64,000 nucleotides of DNA, from the NCBI GenBank assembly GCA_951799425.1, contig OX637402.1:1550501-1614500 (forward strand), given 5' to 3'. Below are positions 1-8,800 of this stretch, piece after piece. Origin of the DNA: Ilex aquifolium. Lineage: Eukaryota; Streptophyta; Magnoliopsida; Aquifoliales; Aquifoliaceae. Position numbers and translations under genes: made by a program. Each line of letters starts with the position of its first letter. Within the stretch, counting starts at the first letter, position 1. The notes beneath the pieces were generated by a model, which ran no database searches, was not told the origin of the DNA, and saw only the letters and a list, made by a program, of their open reading frames with translations.

Positions 1-1241
1 AAGATTGGGAGTGGTAATATGGATGTATTGGAAGTTAGGAAGTGTCTCGGAGTTAAAATACACTTTAGCGAGAATTTGGGTAAAAATGGGTATTGAACAC
101 TACTTAGTGTTTTGGCCATAACTTTTTATCTTTAAGTCCAATTAATCTGAAATTTTTACAGTAGATAGTAGACATCTAGGGATACAAAAGTATGTCTCAT
201 GAACATTTTCGAATTCGACCTCTAAATGGGTCAAAACTGCATTGGAAGTTGAAACAAAAATCTGGCAGTCAAACCGTACCGGTACGCCGAACTCCAGTAG
301 CTAAACCGTACCGGTACGCCCGATAAAGCCAGCCCGATCCGACTGCGGGTCTTTCTCCATTTCCTCCACTATAAATACATTTTGTCACCTCCTTAGCCTT
401 CATTACACCTCTCCAAACCCTAAAAAACATAAGAGAGGAAGAGAGAAAGAGAGAAACACAAGATCAAGAGAAAACAAGAGATTGAAGGGTTGATTCAAGA
501 TCAAAGCCCTAATTTTTCCAAGAACATCAAGGTAGGGGTTTTCTCTCACTCACTTACATTGAGGCTAGGGTATTTATATATGTATGTTTTTGCTATCAAT
601 GGTATATATATGCTGTAGAATCATCATCTCTTAGGCTTTTTGCAAAGATTACATTGTTAGGGTTTAATACCCATTAAATCTCTTTTCTAGCTTTAAAACC
701 CTAGTTTTTGGGAGAGTGATGTATTTCTTCTTAAATGCTTCTTTATTATGAACTTCGAAAACCATAGTTGTTTGTGTGGGGTAGAAAAATGATGTTATTG
801 TGATCTCATGTATTTTCCTTGTTGGTTGCGTGTAAAATGATATAAATATTGGAACGGTATGCTTGGTTGGGTTGTTTGTGATGCCTTGAGGGTGAGAGGT
901 TCCTTATAAGGATGCTCATGCCAAGAGAGGAGAGTATGTGATTTCCCTCAAGAGGTTCCTTATAAGGATGCTTGAGTTTGTGATGCCTTGAGGGTGAGAG
1001 GTTCCTTATAAGGATGTTCATGCCAAGAGAGGAGAGTATGTGATTTTCCTTAAGAGGTTCCTTATAAGGATGCTTAAGAAACTAAGCCTTGAGGGTGAGA
1101 GGTTCCTTATAAGGATGCTCATGCCAAAAGAGGATAGTATGTAATTTTCCTCAAGAGGTTCCTTATAAGGATGCTTGAGTAACCAAGCCTTGAGGGTGAG
1201 AGGTTCCTTATAAGGATGCTCATGCCAAAAGAGGACAATAT
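1..1241 (+). repeat. Partial first unit with a 42-bp internal deletion
   Basis: The window opens about 240 bp into a unit; the first three bases (AAG) differ from the array consensus (AAT) at one position. At 828/829 the copy lacks 42 bp present in every other complete unit, the segment containing the GGGGAATTGTTGCATAATAT stretch. A TG at both edges of the lost segment suggests a small slippage or microhomology deletion. The TATA box, leader, splice donor and seven CArG palindromes are all kept. Confidence 0.9.
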
Positions 1242-2402
1242 TGTAACACCCCGAATTTTCTTTTATATATTTATAGAGATATATATATATATAGTAAATA
1301 AAAAGTGTAAATATGTAGATATATGTAGTGACATAAGAATAAACCCTAGGAATAAATGCTATGGAGACAATTTGATTGGGAAGTTACGTGTCGAAGATGT
1401 TTAAACTTGGAAAGGGTGATTAGACAAGTTTCTAAAAGTTTGTAGGTCAAAATAATGATTCCATTGAATCCGGAAGGTCGAAAAATATTGGGAGTGGTAA
1501 TATGGATGTATTGGAAGTTAGGAAGTGTCTCGGAGTTAAAATACACTTTAGCGAGAATTTGGGTAAAAATGGGTATTGAACACTACTTAGTGTTTTGGCC
1601 ATAATTGTTTATCTTTAAGTCCAATTAATCTGAAATTTTTACAGTAGATAGTAGACATCTAGGGATACAAAAGTATGTCTCATGAACATTTTCCAATTCG
1701 ACCTCTAAATGGGTCAAAACTGCATTGGAAGTTGAAAAAAAAATCTGGCAGTCAAACCGTACCGGTACGCCGAACTCCAGTAGCTAAACCGTACCGGTAC
1801 GCCCGATAAAGCCAGCCCGATCCGACTGCGCGTCTTTCTCCATTTCCTCCACTATAAATACATTTTGTCACCTCCTTAGCCTTCATTACACCTCTTCAAA
1901 CCCTAGAAAACATAAGAGAGGAAGAGAGAAAGAGAGAAACACAAGATCAAGAGAAAACAAGAGATTGAAGGGTTGATTCAAGATCAAAGCCCTAATTTTT
2001 CCAAGAACATCAAGGTAGGGGTTTTCTCTCACTCACTTACATTGAGGCTAGGGTATTTATATATGTATGTTTTTGCTATCAATGGTATATATATGCTGTA
2101 GAATCATCATCTCTTAGGCTTTTTGCAAAGATTACATTGTTAGGGTTTAATACCCATTAAATCTCTTTTCTAGCTTTAAAACCCTAGTTTTTGGGAGAGT
2201 GATGTATTTCTTCTTAAATGCTTCTTTATTATGAACTTCGAAAACCATAGTGGTTTGTGTGGGGTAGAAAAATGATGTTATTGTGATCTCATGTATTTTC
2301 CTTGTTGGTTGGGGAATTGTTGCATAATATATCTTGGGGATTTTGGAGAGATGCGTGTAAAATGATATAAATATTGGAACGGTATGCTTGGTTGGGTTGT
2401 TT

Positions 2403-2766
2403 GTGATGCCTTGAGGGTGAGAGGTTCCTTATAAGGATGCTCATGCCAAGAGAGGAGAGTATGTGATTTCCCTCAAGAGGTTCCTTATAAGGATGCTTGA
2501 GTTTGTGATGCCTTGAGGGTGAGAGGTTCCTTATAAGGATGTTCATGCCAAGAGAGGAGAGTATGTGATTTTCCTTAAGAGGTTCCTTATAAGGATGCTT
2601 AAGAAACTAAGCCTTGAGGGTGAGAGGATCCTTATAAGGATGCTCATGCCAAAAGAGGATAGTATGTAATTTTCCTCAAGAGGTTCCTTATAAGGATGCT
2701 TGAGTAACCAAGCCTTGAGGGTGAGAGGTTCCTTATAAGGATGCTCATGCCAAAAGAGGACAATAT
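2403..2766 (+). repeat. 101-bp sub-repeats within the unit (about 3.6 copies)
   Basis: GCCTTGAGGGTGAGAGG recurs at 2408, 2510, 2611 and 2712, giving a 101-102-bp period. Each full sub-repeat holds two CArG palindromes: one inside TGAG...CTCA arms followed by CATGCCAA, the other inside CTCAAG...CTTGAG (or CTTAAG...CTTAAG) arms. The fourth copy is cut at the unit junction. Translated on the minus strand these give the recurrent HPYKEPL and ILIRNLSPSR strings, which are repeat by-products. The same block is in all 35 sub-repeat clusters of the window. Confidence 0.92.
2427..2740. promoter_or_regulatory. Cluster of seven perfect CArG boxes (CCTTATAAGG)
   Basis: CCTTATAAGG occurs at 2427, 2483, 2529, 2585, 2630, 2686 and 2731, with alternating spacings of 56 and 45-46 bp. 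It matches CC(A/T)6GG, the SRF-type CArG box bound by MADS-domain transcription factors, and is self-complementary, so it reads on both strands. The same seven-site cluster occurs in each unit. Binding is inferred from the motif only; a structural role as repeated hairpins is an alternative. Confidence 0.7.
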
Positions 2767-2769
2767 TGT
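2760..2769. other. Palindromic unit junction ACAATATTGT
   Basis: At each junction the unit end (GAGGACA) and the next unit start (TGTAACACC) are separated by ATAT, making a perfect 10-bp palindrome. TGTAACACCCC is, as I recall, a start shared by several plant LTR families, and TGT...ACA are standard LTR ends. The layout would fit an LTR-like segment whose two ends were joined. It is present at all junctions I examined. Confidence 0.45.
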
Positions 2770-2863
2770 AACACCCCGAATTTTCTTTTATATATTTATA
2801 GAGATATATATATATAGTAAATAAAAAGTGTAAATATGTAGATATATGTAGTGACATAAGAAT

Positions 2864-2873
2864 AAACCCTAGG
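2864..2873 (+). promoter_or_regulatory. Telo-box-like AAACCCTAGG, polymorphic between units
   Basis: AAACCCTA equals one and a bit plant telomere repeats and is a known promoter element (telo box) in plants. Many units carry AAACCGTAGG instead, which destroys the motif (for example near 4388, 8953, 16555 and most right-block units). The same C/G change decides whether an antisense open frame stops after 66 codons or runs to 93, which explains the alternating ORF lengths across the array. Confidence 0.5.
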
Positions 2874-3280
2874 AATAAATGCTATGGAGGCAATTTGATT
2901 GGGAAGTTACGTGTCGAAGATGTTTAAACTTGGAAAGGGTGATTAGACAAGTTTCTAAAAGTTTGTAGGTCAAAATAATGATTCCATTGAATCCGGAAGG
3001 TCGAAAAATATTGGGAGTGGTAATATGGATGTATTGGAAGTTAGGAAGTGTCTCGGAGTTAAAATACACTTTAGCGAGAATTTGGGTAAAAATGGGTATT
3101 GAACACTACTTAGGGTTTTGGCCATAACTTTTTATCTTTAAGTCCAATTAATCTGAAACTTTTACAGTAGATAGTAGACATCTAGGGATACAAAAGTATG
3201 TCTCATGAACATTTTCCAATTCGACCTCTAAATGGGTCAAAACTGCATTGGAAGTTGAAACAAAAATCTGGCAGTCAAAC

Positions 3281-3324
3281 CGTACCGGTACGCCGAACTC
3301 CAGTAGCTAAACCGTACCGGTACG
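3281..3324. repeat. Twin CGTACCGGTACG palindromes
   Basis: Two perfect 12-bp palindromes at 3281-3292 and 3313-3324, start-to-start 32 bp, each inside an 18-bp direct repeat AAACCGTACCGGTACGCC. The pair sits about 50 bp upstream of the TATA box and recurs in every unit. It is the most CpG-rich part of the unit. The second copy is altered in units 11, 12, 16 and 17 (GTACTGGTACG near 27071, 28598, 34684 and 36208) and in unit 18 (CCATACCGG near 37727). A dimeric DNA-binding site is plausible; no specific factor is recognised. Confidence 0.75.
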
Positions 3325-3375
3325 CCCGATAAAGACAGCCCGATCCGACTGCGGGTCTTTCTCCATTTCCTCCAC

Positions 3376-3408
3376 TATAAATACATTTTGTCACCTCCTT
3401 AGCCTTCA
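3376..3408 (+). promoter_or_regulatory. Putative Pol II core promoter in each unit (TATA box and CA start)
   Basis: TATAAATA at 3376-3383 lies in a CT-rich context (TCCACTATAAATAC). A pyrimidine-purine start (C3407/A3408) lies 32 bp downstream, the usual plant TATA-to-start spacing. The TATAAATAC core is kept in every unit I checked (for example 1853, 4909, 27132, 63687). The telo-box motif just after the start resembles the layout of plant translation-machinery promoters. Promoter activity is inferred, not shown. Confidence 0.6.
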
Positions 3409-3539
3409 TTACACCTCTCCAAACCCTAGAAAACATAAGAGAGGAAGAGAGAAAGAGAGAAACACAAGATCAAGAGAAAACAAGAGATTGAAGGGTTGAT
3501 TCAAGATCAAAGCCCTAATTTTTCCAAGAACATCAAGGT
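3408..3539 (+). other. ATG-free GA-rich leader ending in a 5' splice site
   Basis: About 130 nt between the predicted start and CAAG/GTAGGG contain no ATG. They include AAACCCTAGA (3421), a (GA)-rich block (about 3437-3490) and AAGCCCTAATTT. The GT at 3538-3539 fits the plant 5' splice consensus and stays GT in all units checked, even where the following bases vary (GTAGTG near 14179, GTAGGGC near 15702). This is the typical look of a plant 5' UTR followed by a leader intron. No acceptor or downstream exon is obvious. Units 3, 6, 7 and 12 lack 8 bp of the GA block. Confidence 0.5.
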
Positions 3540-5804
3540 AGGGGTTTTCTCTCACTCACTTACATTGAGGCTAGGGTATTTATATATGTATGTTTTTGCT
3601 ATCAATGGTATATATATGCTGTAGAATCATCATCTCTTAGGCTTTTTGCAAAGATTACATTGTTAGGGTTTAATACCCATTAAATCTCTTTTCTAGCTTT
3701 AAAACCCTAGTTTTTGGGAGAGTGATGTATTTCTTCTTAAATGCTTCTTTATTATGAACTTCGAAAACCATAGTTGTTTGTGTGGGGTAGAAAAATGATG
3801 TTATTGTGATCTCATGTATTTTCCTTGTTGGTTGGGGAATTGTTGCATAATATATCTTGGGGATTTTGGAGAGATGCGTGTAAAATGATATAAATATTGG
3901 AACGGTATGCTTGGTTGGGTTGTTTGTGATGCCTTGAGGGTGAGAGGTTCCTTATAAGGATGCTCATGCCAAGAGAGGAGAGTATGTGATTTCCCTCAAG
4001 AGGTTCCTTATAAGGATGCTTGAGTTTGTGATGCCTTGAGGGTGAGAGGTTCCTTATAAGGATGTTCATGCCAAGAGAGGAGAGTATGTGATTTTCCTTA
4101 AGAGGTTCCTTATAAGGATGCTTAAGAAACTAAGCCTTGAGGGTGAGAGGTTCCTTATAAGGATGCTCATGCCAAAAGAGGATAGTATGTAATTTTCCTC
4201 AAGAGGTTCCTTATAAGGATGCTTGAGTAACCAAGCCTTGAGGGTGAGAGGTTCCTTATAAGGATGCTCATGCCAAAAGAGGACAATATTGTAACACCCC
4301 GAATTTTCTTTTATATATTTATAGAGATATATATATATAGTAAATAAAAAGTGTAAATATGTAGATATATGTAGTGACATAAGAATAAACCGTAGGAATA
4401 AATGCTATGGAGACAATTTGATTGGGAAGTTACGTGTCGAAGATGTTTAAACTTGGAAAGGGTGATTAGACAAGTTTCTAAAAGTTTGTAGGTCAAAATA
4501 ATGATTCCATTGAATCCGGAAGGTCGAAAAATATTGGGAGTGGTAATATGGATGTATTGGAAGTTAGGAAGTGTCTCGGAGTTAAAATACACTTTAGCGA
4601 GAATTTGGGTAAAAATAGGTATTGAACACTACTTAGTGTTTTGGCCATAACTTTTTATCTTTAAGTCCAATTAATCTGAAATTCTTACAGTAGATAGTAG
4701 ACATCTAGGGATACAAAAGTATGTCTCATGAACATTTTCCAATTCGACCTCTAAATGGGTCAAAACTGCATTGGAAGTTGAAACAAAAATCTGGCAGTCA
4801 AACCGTACCGGTACGCCGAACTCCAGTAGCTAAACCGTACCGGTACGCCCGATAAAGACAGCCCGATCCGACTGCGGGTCTTTCTCCATTTCCTCCACTA
4901 TAAATACATTTTGTCACCTCCTTAGCCTTCATTACACCTCTCCAAACCCTAGAAAACATAAGAGAGAAAGAGAGAAACACAAGATCAAGAGAAAACAAGA
5001 GATTGAAGGGTTGATTTAAGATCAAAGCCCTAATTTTTCCAAGAACATCAAGGTAGGGGTTTTCTCTCACTCACTTACATTGAGGCTAGGGTATTTATAT
5101 ATGTATGTTTTTGCTATCAATGGTATATATATGCTGTAGAATCATCATCTCTTAGGCTTTTTGCAAAGATTACATTGTTAGGGTTTAATACCCATTAAAT
5201 CTCTTTTCTAGCTTTAAAACCCTAGTTTTTGGGAGAGTGATGTATTTCTTCTTAAATGCTTCTTTATTATGAACTTCGAAAACCATAGTTGTTTGTGTGG
5301 GGTAGAAAAATGATGTTATTGTGATCTCATGTATTTTCCTTGTTGGTTGGGGAATTGTTGCATAATATATCTTGGGGATTTTGGAGAGATGCGTGTAAAA
5401 TGATATAAATATTGGAACGGTATGCTTGGTTGGGTTGTTTGTGATGCCTTGAGGGTGAGAGGTTCCTTATAAGGATGCTCATGCCAAGAGAGGAGAGTAT
5501 GTGATTTCCCTCAAGAGGTTCCTTATAAGGATGCTTGAGTTTGTGATGCCTTGAGGGTGAGAGGTTCCTTATAAGGATGTTCATGCCAAGAGAGGAGAGT
5601 ATGTGATTTTCCTTAAGAGGTTCCTTATAAGGATGCTTAAGAAACTAAGCCTTGAGGGTGAGAGGTTCCTTATAAGGATGCTCATGCCAAAAGAGGATAG
5701 TATGTAATTTTCCTCAAGAGGTTCCTTATAAGGATGCTTGAGTAACCAAGCCTTGAGGGTGAGAGGTTCCTTATAAGGATGCTCATGCCAAAAGAGGACA
5801 ATAT

Positions 5805-8800
5805 TGTAACACCCCGAATTTTCTTTTATATATTTATAGAGATATATATATATATAGTAAATAAAAAGTGTAAATATGTAGATATATGTAGTGACATAAG
5901 AATAAACCCTAGGAATAAATGCTATGGAGACAATTTGATTGGGAAGTTACGTGTCGAAGATGTTTAAACTTGGAAAGGGTGATTAGACAAGTTTCTAAAA
6001 GTTTGTAGGTCAAAATAATGATTCCATTGAATCCGGAAGGTCGAAAAATATTGGGAGTGGTAATATGGATGTATTGGAAGTTAGGAAGTGTCTCGGAGTT
6101 AAAATACACTTTAGCGAGAATTTGGGTAAAAATGGGTATTGAACACTACTTAGTGTTTTGGCCATAATTGTTTATCTTTAAGTCCAATTAATCTGAAATT
6201 TTTACAGTAGATAGTAGACATCTAGGGATACAAAAGTATGTCTCATGAACATTTTCCAATTCGACCTCTAAATGGGTCAAAACTGCATTGGAAGTTGAAA
6301 AAAAAATCTGGCAGTCAAACCGTACCGGTACGCCGAACTCCAGTAGCTAAACCGTACCGGTACGCCCGATAAAGCCAGCCCGATCCGACTGCGCGTCTTT
6401 CTCCATTTCCTCCACTATAAATACATTTTGTCACCTCCTTAGCCTTCATTACACCTCTTCAAACCCTAGAAAACATAAGAGAGGAAGAGAGAAAGAGAGA
6501 AACACAAAATCAAGAGAAAACAAGAGATTGAAGGGTTGATTCAAGATCAAAGCCCTAATTTTTCCAAGAACATCAAGGTAGGGGTTTTCTCTCACTCACT
6601 TACATTGAGGCTAGGGTATTTATATATGTATGTTTTTGCTATCAATGGTATATATATGCTGTAGAATCATCATCTCTTAGGCTTTTTGCAAAGATTACAT
6701 TGTTAGGGTTTAATACCCATTAAATCTCTTTTCTAGCTTTAAAACCCTAGTTTTTGGGAGAGTGATGTATTTCTTCTTAAATGCTTCTTTATTATGAACT
6801 TCGAAAACCATAGTGGTTTGTGTGGGGTAGAAAAATGATGTTATTGTGATCTCATGTATTTTCCTTGTTGGTTGGGGAATTGTTGCATAATATATCTTGG
6901 GGATTTTGGAGAGATGCGTGTAAAATGATATAAATATTGGAACGGTATGCTTGGTTGGGTTGTTTGTGATGCCTTGAGGGTGAGAGGTTCCTTATAAGGA
7001 TGCTCATGCCAAGAGAGGAGAGTATGTGATTTCCCTCAAGAGGTTCCTTATAAGGATGCTTGAGTTTGTGATGCCTTGAGGGTGAGAGGTTCCTTATAAG
7101 GATGTTCATGCCAAGAGAGGAGAGTATGTGATTTTCCTTAAGAGGTTCCTTATAAGGATGCTTAAGAAACTAAGCCTTGAGGGTGAGAGGATCCTTATAA
7201 GGATGCTCATGCCAAAAGAGGATAGTATGTAATTTTCCTCAAGAGGTTCCTTATAAGGATGCTTGAGTAACCAAGCCTTGAGGGTGAGAGGTTCCTTATA
7301 AGGATGCTCATGCCAAAAGAGGACAATATTGTAACACCCCGAATTTTCTTTTATATATTTATAGAGATATATATATATATAGTAAATAAAAAGTGTAAAT
7401 ATGTAGATATATGTAGTGACATAAGAATAAACCCTAGGAATAAATGCTATGGAGGCAATTTGATTGGGAAGTTACGTGTCGAAGATGTTTAAACTTGGAA
7501 AGGGTGATTAGACAAGTTTCTAAAAGTTTGTAGGTCAAAATAATGATTCCATTGAATCCGGAAGGTCGAAAAATATTGGGAGTGGTAATATGGATGTATT
7601 GGAAGTTAGGAAGTGTCTCGGAGTTAAAATACACTTTAGCGAGAATTTGGGTAAAAATGGGTATTGAACACTACTTAGTGTTTTGGCCATAACTTTTTAT
7701 CTTTAAGTCCAATTAATCTGAAACTTTTACAGTAGATAGTAGACATCTAGGGATACAAAAGTATGTCTCATGAACATTTTCCAATTCGACCTCTAAATGG
7801 GTCAAAACTGCATTGGAAGTTGAAACAAAAATCTGGCAGTCAAACCGTACCGGTACGCCGAACTCCAGTAGCTAAACCGTACCGGTACGCCCGACAAAGA
7901 CAGCCCGATCCGACTGCGGGTCTTTCTCCATTTCCTCCACTATAAATACATTTTGTCACCTCCTTAGCCTTCATTACACCTCTCCAAACCCTAGAAAACA
8001 TAAGAGAGGAAGAGAGAAAGAGAGAAACACAAGATCAAGAGAAAACAAGAGATTGAAGGGTTGATTCAAGATCAAAGCCCTAATTTTTCCAAGAACATCA
8101 AGGTAGGGGTTTTCTCTCACTCACTTACATTGAGGCTAGGGTATTTATATATGTATGTTTTTGCTATCAATGGTATATATATGCTGTAGAATCATCATCT
8201 CTTAGGCTTTTTGCAAAGATTACATTGTTAGGGTTTAATACCCATTAAATCTCTTTTCTAGCTTTAAAACCCTAGTTTTTGGGAGAGTGATGTATTTCTT
8301 CTTAAATGCTTCTTTATTATGAACTTCGAAAACCATAGTTGTTTGTGTGGGGTAGAAAAATGATGTTATTGTGATCTCATGTATTTTCCTTGTTGGTTGG
8401 GGAATTGTTGCATAATATATCTTGGGGATTTTGGAGAGATGCGTGTAAAATGATATAAATATTGGAACGGTATGCTTGGTTGGGTTGTTTGTGATGCCTT
8501 GAGGGTGAGAGGTTCCTTATAAGGATGCTCATGCCAAGAGAGGAGAGTATGTGATTTCCCTCAAGAGGTTCCTTATAAGGATGCTTGAGTTTGTGATGCC
8601 TTGAGGGTGAGAGGTTCCTTATAAGGATGTTCATGCCAAGAGAGGAGAGTATGTGATTTTCCTTAAGAGGTTCCTTATAAGGATGCTTAAGAAACTAAGC
8701 CTTGAGGGTGAGAGGTTCCTTATAAGGATGCTCATGCCAAAAGAGGATAGTATGTAATTTTCCTCAAGAGGTTCCTTATAAGGATGCTTGAGTAACCAAG

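Larger units (their letters stand above)
2767..4289 (+). repeat. Reference satellite unit (unit 2, 1523 bp)
   Basis: A typical copy. In order: TGTAACACC start and AT-rich stretch with an (AT)n tract (2767-2850); AAACCCTAGG (2864-2873); a moderately conserved stretch with no recognisable motif (about 2880-3270); two CGTACCGGTACG palindromes (3281-3324); TATA box (3376-3383); GA-rich leader (about 3408-3537); GT splice donor (3538); AT-rich intron-like segment with TAGGGTTT and AAACCCTAG (3664-3710); and the CArG-rich 101-bp sub-repeats up to 4289. No open frame here is supported as a gene. The origin (gene promoter or LTR) cannot be settled from sequence alone. Confidence 0.9.
1242..5804 (+). 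repeat. Three-unit higher-order block, copy A
   Basis: Units 1-3 (1525, 1523, 1515 bp) match units 4-6 one for one through private variants. Unit 1 carries ATAATTGTTTATC, a longer A run before ATCTGG, TGCGCGTC, CTCTTCAAACC, CATAGTGG and GAGGATCC. Unit 2 carries GGAGGCAATTT, GAAACTTTTAC and AAAGACAGCCC. Unit 3 carries AAACCGTAGG, the 8-bp leader deletion and TTGATTTAAG. All recur 4563-4565 bp downstream, showing a segmental duplication of three units. Confidence 0.85.

Noticed and set aside
1216..1404. Plus-strand frame of 62 codons (MLMPKEDN...)
   Set aside because: Present only where the AT tract has one extra dinucleotide, and it spans the unit junction. No coding signal.
2403..2766. CRISPR-like regular short repeats
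   Set aside because: The sub-repeats are 101 bp with conserved, not unique, intervening sequence, in a plant nuclear context, with no cas genes.
2289..2857. Recurrent minus-strand open frames of 85 and 104 codons (HPYKEPL / ILIRNLSPSR strings) in nearly every unit
   Set aside because: They are translations of the CArG-bearing 101-bp sub-repeat in different frames. No known domain, no consistent start context, and lengths change with single SNPs. Copy number follows the satellite, not a gene family.
2767..4289. Ribosomal DNA intergenic spacer as the identity of the array
   Set aside because: No rRNA gene or typical plant Pol I start sequence is present anywhere in more than 53 kb of array; the promoter looks like Pol II (TATAAATA).
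4311..4592. Minus-strand frame of 66 or 93 codons (MYFNSETLPNF...) in each unit
   Set aside because: The two lengths are set by one C/G SNP (AAACCCTAGG or AAACCGTAGG) that makes or removes a stop. No family similarity is recognised.
4798..5070. Minus-strand frame of 90 codons in units with the 8-bp leader deletion
   Set aside because: It lies antisense to the leader and promoter and exists only where a small deletion or insertion restores the frame (also at 9363, 10878, 28556 and 55970).
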